From: a virus
DNA: 53,557 nt
Virus record (IMG/VR): IMGVR_UViG_3300031963_000203
Location: 1-53,557 of that record
Strand: one strand, 5' to 3'
Below are positions 1 to 6,633 of this stretch, piece after piece. Positions within the stretch are counted from its first letter, which is position 1; each line of letters opens with the position of its first letter. The notes under the pieces are model-generated. The model made no database searches. It was not told the DNA's origin and saw only the letters and a program-made list of their open reading frames with translations. The position numbers and the translations under genes are program-made.

Positions 1-502
1 TACTCTCAATGAATAGTTTTGATTCCTCAAGGTTCATAAAAGGACCGAAAGTGTAAGAACCTAAATCTGGTGTGGTTTTAATCTTCAAAGGGGCAGAAGC
101 CATATCTGTAGAATATTTCACCATTTGGCCATCCTTCTCGAAGAAGTAGTCATCGCACATACTAACAAAGAAGTAATTAGGCTCACCACCATCACCAACC
201 ATCTGCTTGGCAAGTTCTAATGCTTTAGACTCATTAACCTTCTTTTTGAAATCAAACTTCTTATCTTGCTTGATTTTAATTCCCTTCTTTTCTTTGTGCT
301 CTTCCCAAGCCTTAGAAAGACCTTCCATATAATCTTGTTGAGCTTTCTTGTCTCCTTTAAACTTCTTATCAAAAGGACCAGAAACACCATGCTCTTTGTG
401 ATACTTCTTAGAAAAATCTAAATAAAGATTTCTTTCACTAACCAACTGGCTTTCTGCTAGCTCTTGTTTTTTCTTTTCTACAATAGAAGAAAACTTTTTC
501 AT
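1..502 (-). CDS. Hypothetical protein, 3' end cut by window edge
   Basis: An open frame starts at an ATG (500-502) and stays open for 167 codons to the window edge, so the C terminus is missing. I do not recognise the family. The N-terminal third is very rich in lysine and glutamate and looks helical. The part after about residue 100 is more mixed, with a short FF-containing segment and a TFGPF motif that suggest a small folded domain. It follows the 192-residue gene after 14 bases with no promoter-like element between, so the two are probably co-transcribed from the element at 1114-1125. No signal peptide or membrane segment is visible. It could be a head-associated or accessory protein, but nothing in it proves that. 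Confidence 0.75.
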   Translation of the reverse strand, partial: MKKFSSIVEKKKQELAESQLVSERNLYLDFSKKYHKEHGVSGPFDKKFKGDKKAQQDYMEGLSKAWEEHKEKKGIKIKQDKKFDFKKKVNESKALELAKQMVGDGGEPNYFFVSMCDDYFFEKDGQMVKYSTDMASAPLKIKTTPDLGSYTFGPFMNLEESKLFIES

Positions 503-516
503 TTTATTAATTTATT

Positions 517-1095
517 TTATTTAAAAATCGGTTGATTAGGATTCTTTTCTCTGGTATAGTAAAGATTAGCACGGTTTCTAGCTATATCATCTAAAACCGG
601 ACTTTGTCCTCTTTTAACTCCACCTTTTTGATAAAGATCTGCTACGTTATCTTCCAATTGCTTTTCACTTCTAATATTAGGAAGATCTTTTTTGGCGAAC
701 TCCTCATTAGTGTGTCTCATAAACTCCAAATCAACAGAATCGTCCTTTGGAGTACTTTTAGAAAAGGAGTAATTTGTTGGACCGAATACCCTTTTAAGAA
801 CATTTGGAACAACAGAGAAAACTCCAAAGAGTGTTTCTACACCAGTGTCTGGACCTCCACCTCTTGAAGCTCTGTTTGATTTAACCAAGCTTGATCCCTC
901 TCTTGCCATGTTGTTGATTCTAGTTTCAACTTTTTGGAAGAAGTCACGGGTTTTTTGGAGAATTGTTGGATCATCTGAAAGTCCGTAGCTTTCTTTAGAT
1001 CTTTTTTTGTACGTATCTCCCTGATTGTGTCTTTTAAAAAACAATTTTTCACTCTCGTTAATACAAAAAGATTCGTATACTTGAAGATTTTTCAT
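517..1095 (-). CDS. Hypothetical protein with capsid-targeting-like N terminus
   Basis: This 192-residue protein has no recognised domain. It begins MKNLQVYESFCINES, which resembles the capsid targeting sequence of T4 internal head proteins (IPIII begins MKTYQEFIAEA). That sequence is cut by the prohead protease after Leu/Ile-X-Glu, and the matching site here would be Ile-Asn-Glu before Ser15. The CHAP protein at 12926-13702 has a similar start. The rest is charged and polar with a Gly-rich stretch (SRGGGPDTG, about residues 77-85), and there is no membrane segment. It has its own promoter-like element (1114-1125) and a purine-rich ribosome binding region (AAAGAAAGGAAAGG) just before the ATG. 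Residence in the virion head is inferred from the N terminus only. Confidence 0.8.
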   Translation of the reverse strand: MKNLQVYESFCINESEKLFFKRHNQGDTYKKRSKESYGLSDDPTILQKTRDFFQKVETRINNMAREGSSLVKSNRASRGGGPDTGVETLFGVFSVVPNVLKRVFGPTNYSFSKSTPKDDSVDLEFMRHTNEEFAKKDLPNIRSEKQLEDNVADLYQKGGVKRGQSPVLDDIARNRANLYYTREKNPNQPIFK

Positions 1096-1113
1096 TACCT
1101 TTCCTTTCTTTCT

Positions 1114-1125
1114 TTTTATATATCC
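1114..1125 (-). promoter_or_regulatory. Late-promoter-like element GGATATATAAAA
   Basis: On the minus strand GGATATATAAAA lies in the gap between uvsW and the 192-residue gene, 18 bases before its ATG. It matches the element found before seven other genes here and resembles the T4 late promoter TATAAATA. A normal leader with a purine-rich ribosome binding site fits between this element and the start codon. Confidence 0.55.
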
Positions 1126-1130
1126 AAAAT

Positions 1131-2657
1131 CTAAAATTTGATCTCATAGACCTTGTAATCGAAGTGTTCTCTTTTGTAGATTTCTATTCTTTCTTTGGAG
1201 TGTTTCATAAGATAATTGTCTTTGCTATTGCAACTGAAATCATCAACAAAGTCTATTATGTTAACTTTCTCCTTACCTTCAAAAAGTCTCATTCCTCTCC
1301 CAAGACTTTGTTTGATCAAAACCTCGGATTTATAGGACTCGGTTAAAAAGATATTATGAATATTTTTTATGCTTACTCCTGTTGAAAGAGTACCGAAAGA
1401 AGCTACTAAAATCTTATTGGTTCCCTCTTCCATTCTCTTAGTGAAAATATCTCGCTTCTCAGGATCAGTATCACCGTCTATATAGTATACCTCGTGTTCA
1501 GAACTCTTTTCTCTGATTCCATCGTAGATTCTTTTTCCGTATCCCTCTCCTACTGACTGGAATAGTACCAACGAATTTTTAGAAGTTTTCAGAATGAAAT
1601 TAATCACATAATCAAGTCTTTTATCTGAGTTAATTACAAGCTTCCTTTCTATATTGAAAATCTCATTTCCTTCTATCTCTTTCTTGTTCTCTTTTAGATT
1701 TGAAAGTTTTTCTTTGACCTCCTCATCAAGCCAATCCATTTTGACTATCTTAATAGAAACCGGTGTAGCATATTTGTTATCAAACAAAAACTTAGGAGAT
1801 ATCTCCATTATCAAAGGTCCAAGAAATTGCTGGATAGTAAGATATTCAGCGCTGCTTTTGTTTGTCAATGTTCCAGAAAGTCCGAACCTCCATCTAGAAT
1901 CCCGACACAAAGAGACAACCTTTTTGATGGAAGCACTTGATCCTTGATGGCATTCATCAACAAAAACCGCTTCTACCCCATCAAAAAATTCAGGCTCCAT
2001 CTTCACTAAAGATTGGTATGTCCCTATCATTAGCCCACTAGAAATTTTCTTCTTATTAGATCCATGGATTTGCTGAAGCTCACAGTTTTCTAATTCTTCT
2101 AAACCATACTCCTCGAAATCCTCAGATCCTTGAAGAACTAGATTACTATTAGGAACAACCATCAAGAATTTCTGGACGTTGTGAACTTTCTTCAGATATG
2201 CTAAGACTATGAAAGCAATAAGGGTTTTACCAGAACTTGTAGCAACTTCAGAAACTGAAAGTTTAAACCTGATGATTTTCCATGCAGTTTCTATTTGGTA
2301 ATCCCTCGGCTTAAAAGATTTGTTTTCAAAAAAATCATCACACCATTTTGTAAATTCTTCAAGAGTAAAGCCAGAATCTATTATTCTTTCAAGTCCCTCT
2401 ATTCTGACCTCAATTTTGTATTTTTGCCCTATTTGATAAAGCTCAGACCAAAGACCAATTGGGACTCTCCAAATTGGAAGTCTTTTATCTATAAAACATA
2501 TAGATCCATCCCACACTTTTTTCTTGACTAAGGGATGGAAGAAGTGATTATGAATTTTTTTAGTTAATGATATTTCAATTTGCTTTTTTTCAAACTCCTC
2601 ATCATGATCCACTAAAGTCAGCCAATTATTATCATCACTTACTACGAACTTTATCAT
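1131..2657 (-). CDS. uvsW: UvsW-like superfamily 2 helicase
   Basis: This 508-residue protein is close to T4 UvsW in length. It carries the superfamily 2 helicase motifs in order: Walker A-like ATSSGKT (139-145), DECH (234-237), SGT (261-263), a motif V segment FGTLSTGVSI, and motif VI QSLGRGMR (450-457). The N-terminal ~110 residues precede the helicase core, as in UvsW. In T4, UvsW unwinds R-loops and branched DNA, shutting off origin-dependent replication and driving branch migration and fork regression. It follows uvsY directly (3-base gap), repeating the T4 pairing of recombination genes. Motif identity makes the helicase call firm. The UvsW assignment rests on motifs, length and neighbourhood. 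Confidence 0.9.
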   Translation of the reverse strand: MIKFVVSDDNNWLTLVDHDEEFEKKQIEISLTKKIHNHFFHPLVKKKVWDGSICFIDKRLPIWRVPIGLWSELYQIGQKYKIEVRIEGLERIIDSGFTLEEFTKWCDDFFENKSFKPRDYQIETAWKIIRFKLSVSEVATSSGKTLIAFIVLAYLKKVHNVQKFLMVVPNSNLVLQGSEDFEEYGLEELENCELQQIHGSNKKKISSGLMIGTYQSLVKMEPEFFDGVEAVFVDECHQGSSASIKKVVSLCRDSRWRFGLSGTLTNKSSAEYLTIQQFLGPLIMEISPKFLFDNKYATPVSIKIVKMDWLDEEVKEKLSNLKENKKEIEGNEIFNIERKLVINSDKRLDYVINFILKTSKNSLVLFQSVGEGYGKRIYDGIREKSSEHEVYYIDGDTDPEKRDIFTKRMEEGTNKILVASFGTLSTGVSIKNIHNIFLTESYKSEVLIKQSLGRGMRLFEGKEKVNIIDFVDDFSCNSKDNYLMKHSKERIEIYKREHFDYKVYEIKF

Positions 2658-2660
2658 CCA

Positions 2661-3131
2661 TTAATAGTTATTTTTAACAGCTCCTGATCTTAAATACTCC
2701 TCCAAAGCTATGCGGCTCTTTATACCATAAAGGCAGTGGTCAACAGTTTTAATTGTCTCATTTACAAATGAAATCTGATTTTCAACTATATCCATTCTTT
2801 CTTTGAGGTCAGAAAGGTCTCCTTCAATAAGTGGGGTTTTTTCATTAGCACCATATTTTATCTGGCTGTTTTCAGAATAAAATTTTAACCTATCGCCTCT
2901 ATCTTTTCTGTGCTTAGAATTCAACTTCGTCATTACTTGTCCAAGTTTAGCAGAATATTCCAACAGAATTTGTCTACTAGAATAAAGCTCAACCTGAACC
3001 TCACTCAGTTCCCTGATATTTTTCATTCGGATAGAAAGCGTTCTTATTTTTTCAGTCCACTCAGATCGCTCTTCACTGAATTTTTTGTCGAAATCTATTT
3101 TGCTTTCTATATTAGTTTGTTGCTCTGACAT
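2661..3131 (-). CDS. uvsY: UvsY-like recombination mediator
   Basis: This 156-residue, mostly helical, charged protein lies immediately upstream of uvsW in the transcript. By eye its second half aligns with T4 UvsY (137 residues): a basic segment ending in LKFYSE (YYSG in T4), then a charged stretch, then a run ending GIKSR (residues 136-140) that matches AIKSRGF of T4. T4 UvsY loads the UvsX recombinase onto gp32-covered single-stranded DNA. All the other partners except UvsX are encoded nearby (gp32, UvsW). The N-terminal ~40 residues are extra relative to T4. The start overlaps the end of the 63-residue gene by 25 bases. A profile search should confirm the family. The alternative is an unrelated coiled-coil protein. 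Confidence 0.72.
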   Translation of the reverse strand: MSEQQTNIESKIDFDKKFSEERSEWTEKIRTLSIRMKNIRELSEVQVELYSSRQILLEYSAKLGQVMTKLNSKHRKDRGDRLKFYSENSQIKYGANEKTPLIEGDLSDLKERMDIVENQISFVNETIKTVDHCLYGIKSRIALEEYLRSGAVKNNY

Positions 3132-3298
3132 TTTTGTTTTTTTCTTTTAATTGATTCTACCTCTTTCACTTCGGAGCTAATCTTAGCTTTCAGAGGCGGA
3201 CTTTGGTAATTCATAGAAAGATCTAGATCTGGGAAATCCGTATCGCCTTTGATGTCCAATGGAAATTTAACCTTTCCATCATTAGTTTTAGCTTTCAT
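3107..3298 (-). CDS. Small hypothetical protein between primase and uvsY
   Basis: This 63-residue protein starts at the ATG at 3298, which overlaps the primase stop codon as ATGA, a typical translational-coupling junction. A longer frame from an ATG six codons upstream would lie inside the primase and is less likely. The C terminus overlaps the start of uvsY by 25 bases. The protein is polar and basic, ends in a Lys-rich segment (RKKQKCQSNK), and has no recognisable domain, signal or membrane segment. Tight overlap at both ends inside the primase-uvsY-uvsW run suggests a genuine gene used together with the replication and recombination proteins. Its function is unknown. Confidence 0.6.
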   Translation of the reverse strand: MKAKTNDGKVKFPLDIKGDTDFPDLDLSMNYQSPPLKAKISSEVKEVESIKRKKQKCQSNKLI

Positions 3299-4365
3299 AT
3301 TTCTATAATATCCCATTTGTCAGCTGAAAAATAGTTATCCAATCTTTTAATTTTATTACCAGTAGATCTAAGATAATTCACCACGTCATTTAAGTCCCAT
3401 TTGTCCCTTTCTGGAAAAGAGTTTTCTTTAAGAAATTTTCCCCAAAGAAAAACCTGTTCACCCTTATCTAAGAGTTCTCTAGATTTTCTTCTACCTGCCT
3501 CATCTCCATCTAAAAACCATCTCTTGTTAGTAACATCAAAAGGAAACTGGTTGTTGATAGAACAAAGTGCAATAGAGTTAGGACAAAGCCAAGCATCCAT
3601 TGGTCCTTCAAAAGTGGTGATCATAGCATCCAAGTCAACAGTTGAAAATCCGAACACACTGGATATCGGGTCTACTTCCTCTGCCTTAGAAATTATATCT
3701 GGATTTTTTTCATTGAACAGATTTTTGTAAATACCACTAAGTTTGTATGTGAAGTATTTACTGCTGCTTTTTTTTACAATAGGTCTTATCTGAATTCCAA
3801 GAATGAAATTGTCATCACCAGTTAAATTTAAAAGATATAGATTTTTTCTTTTTGGATCCCACAAGAATTTAGAATCTGGAGAGTGATTTCTGTTTAGAAT
3901 CCATTTCTCTGCAAAAGTTCCCTTAACTTCTTGTAGCTCAAGTCTTTCTTTGAAAAGATCTCTTGGAATGAGTACATCTTTATAGTTTTCGGTAAAGAAG
4001 AAATCAATTGAATTTCTGATTTTTTTTCTTGCAACAGATGATCTGGAGATCTCAGCTATTTCAGAAACCTCTTCCATCGACAACAAACTATGAGTATCAA
4101 AATCTCTTAGGAATTGGTTTAGATTTCTGAAAACACCACAACCTCCATTGTAACACTTATAAGTGAGAGTGTCTAGATATAGGTTACCTCTCTTTTTTCT
4201 GGCGTCTTTGGAATCTCCACAAAACGGGCAGCAGAAATTTAATCTACTGCCCGCTTGGTATATTTTTAACCTTTGTGGATCGTTTCCAAAAAACTTTTGA
4301 AGAGATGCTTGTACGACAGCTTTTACTCTGTCAACAGACAAACCACTGACTTCTCTTGTTTCCAT
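3295..4365 (-). CDS. 61: T4 gp61-like DNA primase
   Basis: This 356-residue protein has the layout of a DnaG-type phage primase. An N-terminal zinc-binding domain shows CPFCGDS (C46, C49) and CYNGGC (C71, C76). A TOPRIM catalytic core follows, with EGPMDA (E253) and the acidic motif LDGDEAGRRKS (D286, D288). T4 gp61 has a similar length (342) and makes the RNA primers for lagging-strand synthesis with the gp41 helicase. No helicase domain is fused here, so a separate replicative helicase should lie outside the window. The gene sits 18 bases after gp32 and is coupled by ATGA to the 63-residue gene downstream. Zinc and TOPRIM motifs make the call firm. Confidence 0.9.
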   Translation of the reverse strand: METREVSGLSVDRVKAVVQASLQKFFGNDPQRLKIYQAGSRLNFCCPFCGDSKDARKKRGNLYLDTLTYKCYNGGCGVFRNLNQFLRDFDTHSLLSMEEVSEIAEISRSSVARKKIRNSIDFFFTENYKDVLIPRDLFKERLELQEVKGTFAEKWILNRNHSPDSKFLWDPKRKNLYLLNLTGDDNFILGIQIRPIVKKSSSKYFTYKLSGIYKNLFNEKNPDIISKAEEVDPISSVFGFSTVDLDAMITTFEGPMDAWLCPNSIALCSINNQFPFDVTNKRWFLDGDEAGRRKSRELLDKGEQVFLWGKFLKENSFPERDKWDLNDVVNYLRSTGNKIKRLDNYFSADKWDIIEI

Positions 4366-4383
4366 TCCGATCCATTATTAAGG

Positions 4384-5355
4384 TTATAGATCGTTATAAA
4401 GATCGTCTAGAGATGGTGAAGATTTCTTACCTGCTGGTTTTGAAGCTTTTGCCTTTTCTTCTTCATCACCAAAGAATTCTGAGTCTGCAGAAGATTGTTT
4501 AGTAGGAACTTGATCAAAGAAATTATCTGAAGACGATGAAGGTGCAGATGAACTTTTAGAATCCGAACCACCTCCAATAATTTCAGAAACCATTCTTCCG
4601 TCAGGAATAGTGTTTCTTACAATTCTCATTATCTTTTCATTCTCCTCTTCTGACCAATCTTTGAAATCGTATTTTTCGAGATCTAATGGACCAGATTGGA
4701 GATATTTTGTGATGATGTCTCTGCTCTTTTCAGTTTTTTCAACTGCATTGCCTTCGACTAAGAGTGGAGTTTTATCTCCAACAAATTGACAAAGATCATA
4801 GTTGTTCCATTCTCCAACCTTTCTAACATGTAAACCGAAGTTTTTACCTTCAAAAAGATCGTATGGATTTGAAGGATTTCCAAATTCAGGCTTAATTTGT
4901 TGCTCGATTAGATCATTTACTTTTCTACCGAACTTCAATACCATGATTTTACCCTCGAGATCAGGTCTGTTTGGATCCTTAACTATTTGAATAAGAGAAT
5001 AGAAATCTTCTTTTCTTGAGAAAGATTTAGAAATCTCTTGGTCTTTAGCTGATGGTGAATTCTTAAGCTTCCAGAAGATGTCTTTGAGAATAGATTTTTT
5101 ACCAACTGTAGAAGGACAAAGTGCCTTCATGTTTGTTCCATCAACTGGGTCTTTCAACCACACATAGTACTGATGAATTTTAGATTTCTTTGGGTTGGTA
5201 ACATTGGGAAGAAATCTAATAAGAGATTTGTAAACCCCGTCTTTTCCAAGTTCTGGATAAGGTTTGTAAAGGGACTCGTCCTCGTCTCTTTTAACTTCCT
5301 GTTTTACGAAAGCCTCATTGTCTAAATTAAAAATGTCAAAATCCTGATTTTCCAT
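4384..5355 (-). CDS. 32: T4 gp32-like single-stranded DNA-binding protein
   Basis: This 323-residue protein coats single-stranded DNA during replication and recombination. Similarities to T4 gp32 are: FLPNVTNPKKSK near residue 50 (T4 FLPAKND), VKDPNRPDLEGKI at 126-137 (T4 VKDPAAPENEGKV), a KFGRK segment, EGKNFGLHVRKVGEWNNYD at about 169-187 (T4 EGANFVLKVKQVSGFSNYD), then a Ser-rich linker. The acidic C terminus ends SLDDLYNDL, where T4 ends DDLLNDL. Two of the zinc-binding Cys of T4 gp32 appear to be missing: H61 and C80 remain, but the CxxC positions are occupied by S88 and K91. The 35-base leader is AU-rich and unstructured, as expected if the protein represses its own translation. Confidence 0.9.
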   Translation of the reverse strand: MENQDFDIFNLDNEAFVKQEVKRDEDESLYKPYPELGKDGVYKSLIRFLPNVTNPKKSKIHQYYVWLKDPVDGTNMKALCPSTVGKKSILKDIFWKLKNSPSAKDQEISKSFSRKEDFYSLIQIVKDPNRPDLEGKIMVLKFGRKVNDLIEQQIKPEFGNPSNPYDLFEGKNFGLHVRKVGEWNNYDLCQFVGDKTPLLVEGNAVEKTEKSRDIITKYLQSGPLDLEKYDFKDWSEEENEKIMRIVRNTIPDGRMVSEIIGGGSDSKSSSAPSSSSDNFFDQVPTKQSSADSEFFGDEEEKAKASKPAGKKSSPSLDDLYNDL

Positions 5356-5386
5356 AATTCTTTAAATTTTTTAAAATTGTTTTATT
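5356..5386 (-). promoter_or_regulatory. AU-rich leader of gp32 mRNA, possible autoregulatory site
   Basis: The gap before gp32 is almost pure A and T on the minus strand (for example CAATTTTAAAAAATTTAAAG) and lacks any clear hairpin or Shine-Dalgarno sequence. T4 gp32 represses its own translation by binding an unstructured AU-rich leader. This sequence is compatible with the same mechanism, but the link is inference. Confidence 0.3.
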
Positions 5387-5395
5387 CAAATTATA
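5387..5395 (-). promoter_or_regulatory. Possible -10 box TATAATTTG before gp32
   Basis: TATAATTTG spans the RuvC-like stop codon, 31 bases before the gp32 ATG. It contains a perfect sigma70-type -10 hexamer but I see no good -35 box at the right distance. It is the only promoter-like candidate inside the DNA-metabolism run, so it is recorded at low confidence. Confidence 0.2.
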
Positions 5396-6080
5396 CCGCT
5401 TGCTCTTTCGAAAGTTTCTCTTTGTTTTCCTCAATAAATAATGCTATCCAAGTGGCATCCACAAGATCAGAACACGGGTTCTCAACTTTGTTTGCTCCCT
5501 TTACCCACTGTGACTTGTACTCTTTTAGTAAATCAATGAAAGGTTTAAGTCTAAGATCATCTTTTCTTTTTTCGATCAATGCTTCGTAGAGTTCATCTTT
5601 TTTCGAATTTCCCTTAAGTGCAAATTTTTTAATAGTTGTTGGTGAAAAGACAAAGAAGTTATCTGGATTAATCTTTTTGACAATAGCTGATCTGATAAGA
5701 GCAGTGGTCATAGAAATATCAATAAGCGAGTTACCAGAAGAGCCAAATGAAAGTCCCTCCATTGCAACCACAGTATTTTCGTCCAAATAGGGAGTTAAAA
5801 GGTCAATTGCAAGATCAGAAAAGTAAATTGCATTTAAAATTTTTTGTCTTTCTTTTAAATGATAATCGTCACTAAATTCTTTTCTTGCTATGATATTCAC
5901 ATCTACAAAACTGCTATCATTGAGAATCTTAAAAGGAGATCCCTCCTTCTTATACATTTTGTCGATGATATTAGATGTACGATGAAGACTGATCCAACTA
6001 CATCCAGAAGATGTCAAAATACAGAATCCAGGACTATTTAAAGAAAAGTCCACACCTACATATTTGGTCTCATTATTCAT
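5391..6080 (-). CDS. RuvC-like Holliday junction resolvase
   Basis: This 229-residue RNase H-fold nuclease shows RuvC-type acidic motifs: D11 in VGVDFSLNSPG, E108 in VAMEGLSFG, and D205/D208 in CSDLVDAT. Such enzymes resolve branched DNA. In T4 this job, including debranching before packaging, is done by the unrelated endonuclease VII (gp49), so this phage probably uses a RuvC-type replacement. I chose the ATG at 6080, one base after the stop of the preceding gene. A TTG five codons earlier would overlap that gene and add only MKLAN. It is followed by gp32, primase, UvsY and UvsW, which supports a role in recombination. Exact substrate preference cannot be read from sequence. Confidence 0.82.
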   Translation of the reverse strand: MNNETKYVGVDFSLNSPGFCILTSSGCSWISLHRTSNIIDKMYKKEGSPFKILNDSSFVDVNIIARKEFSDDYHLKERQKILNAIYFSDLAIDLLTPYLDENTVVAMEGLSFGSSGNSLIDISMTTALIRSAIVKKINPDNFFVFSPTTIKKFALKGNSKKDELYEALIEKRKDDLRLKPFIDLLKEYKSQWVKGANKVENPCSDLVDATWIALFIEENKEKLSKEQAV

Positions 6081-6081
6081 A

Positions 6082-6633
6082 TTAGCCAATTTCAAGTTTA
6101 ACGTTTACATAGTTACACCTGAAACCGATACTAAAAGTGGAAAATTGTGGAGTGGTACTAGCATAGTTAAGCTGAAGATCTGAAATACTAGTTACTATCG
6201 GCTGCTGTAAAATAACAGAAGCCATAATAATACCCTCATTATCTAAAAGAAGTAGCCTGAAATCTGGAAGATATTGTTCAGGATTTTGGAAGTCTAAGAA
6301 TCTAACTATATTTTCATAGAGAACCCAATAATTGATGAATCCCTCACCTAGTTTAAAACTAACTGTGAAATCCCTTTGGATTAGATTCTGTAGCGTTGTT
6401 GAGCTTTTGTAATTCTGCTTGTAACCACCGGGTCTTATCTGTTCAACATTATCTATGCTTCTAATTGTTGGAAAATTAACAGATTGTATAGTTGCATTAA
6501 TAAAATCATTAACCGTGTCATAAGGAATAGGCATTCTTTTAATGTACCCCTCATACTTCTCTACAACTTCCGGGTATATAAATCCTTTTGGAAAATTAAA
6601 AATAAACCCGTTTTGCCTTGCGTTCAGGATCAT
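6082..6633 (-). CDS. Virion protein, possible tail-tube-fold (gp19/gp54-like)
   Basis: This 183-residue protein is coupled by ATGA to the 785-residue gene upstream. Its C-terminal two thirds read as alternating beta-strands: an FTVSFKLGEG strand, a helix with NYWVLYENI, then LPDFRLLLLDNEG, a SISDLQLNY strand and a FSTFSIGFRCN strand. This order (strand, amphipathic helix, paired strands, hydrophobic C-terminal strand) is what I would expect of the tail-tube fold shared by T4 gp19, gp48 and gp54. I do not recognise a specific family, so tube, tube initiator or other baseplate role are all possible. It directly precedes the RuvC-like gene with one base between, joining virion and DNA-metabolism genes in one transcript. 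Confidence 0.45.
   Translation of the reverse strand: MILNARQNGFIFNFPKGFIYPEVVEKYEGYIKRMPIPYDTVNDFINATIQSVNFPTIRSIDNVEQIRPGGYKQNYKSSTTLQNLIQRDFTVSFKLGEGFINYWVLYENIVRFLDFQNPEQYLPDFRLLLLDNEGIIMASVILQQPIVTSISDLQLNYASTTPQFSTFSIGFRCNYVNVKLEIG

Noticed and set aside
6081-6095. TTG at 6095 as start of the RuvC-like gene
   Set aside because: It lies within the preceding gene and adds five unconserved residues; the ATG at 6080 is better placed.
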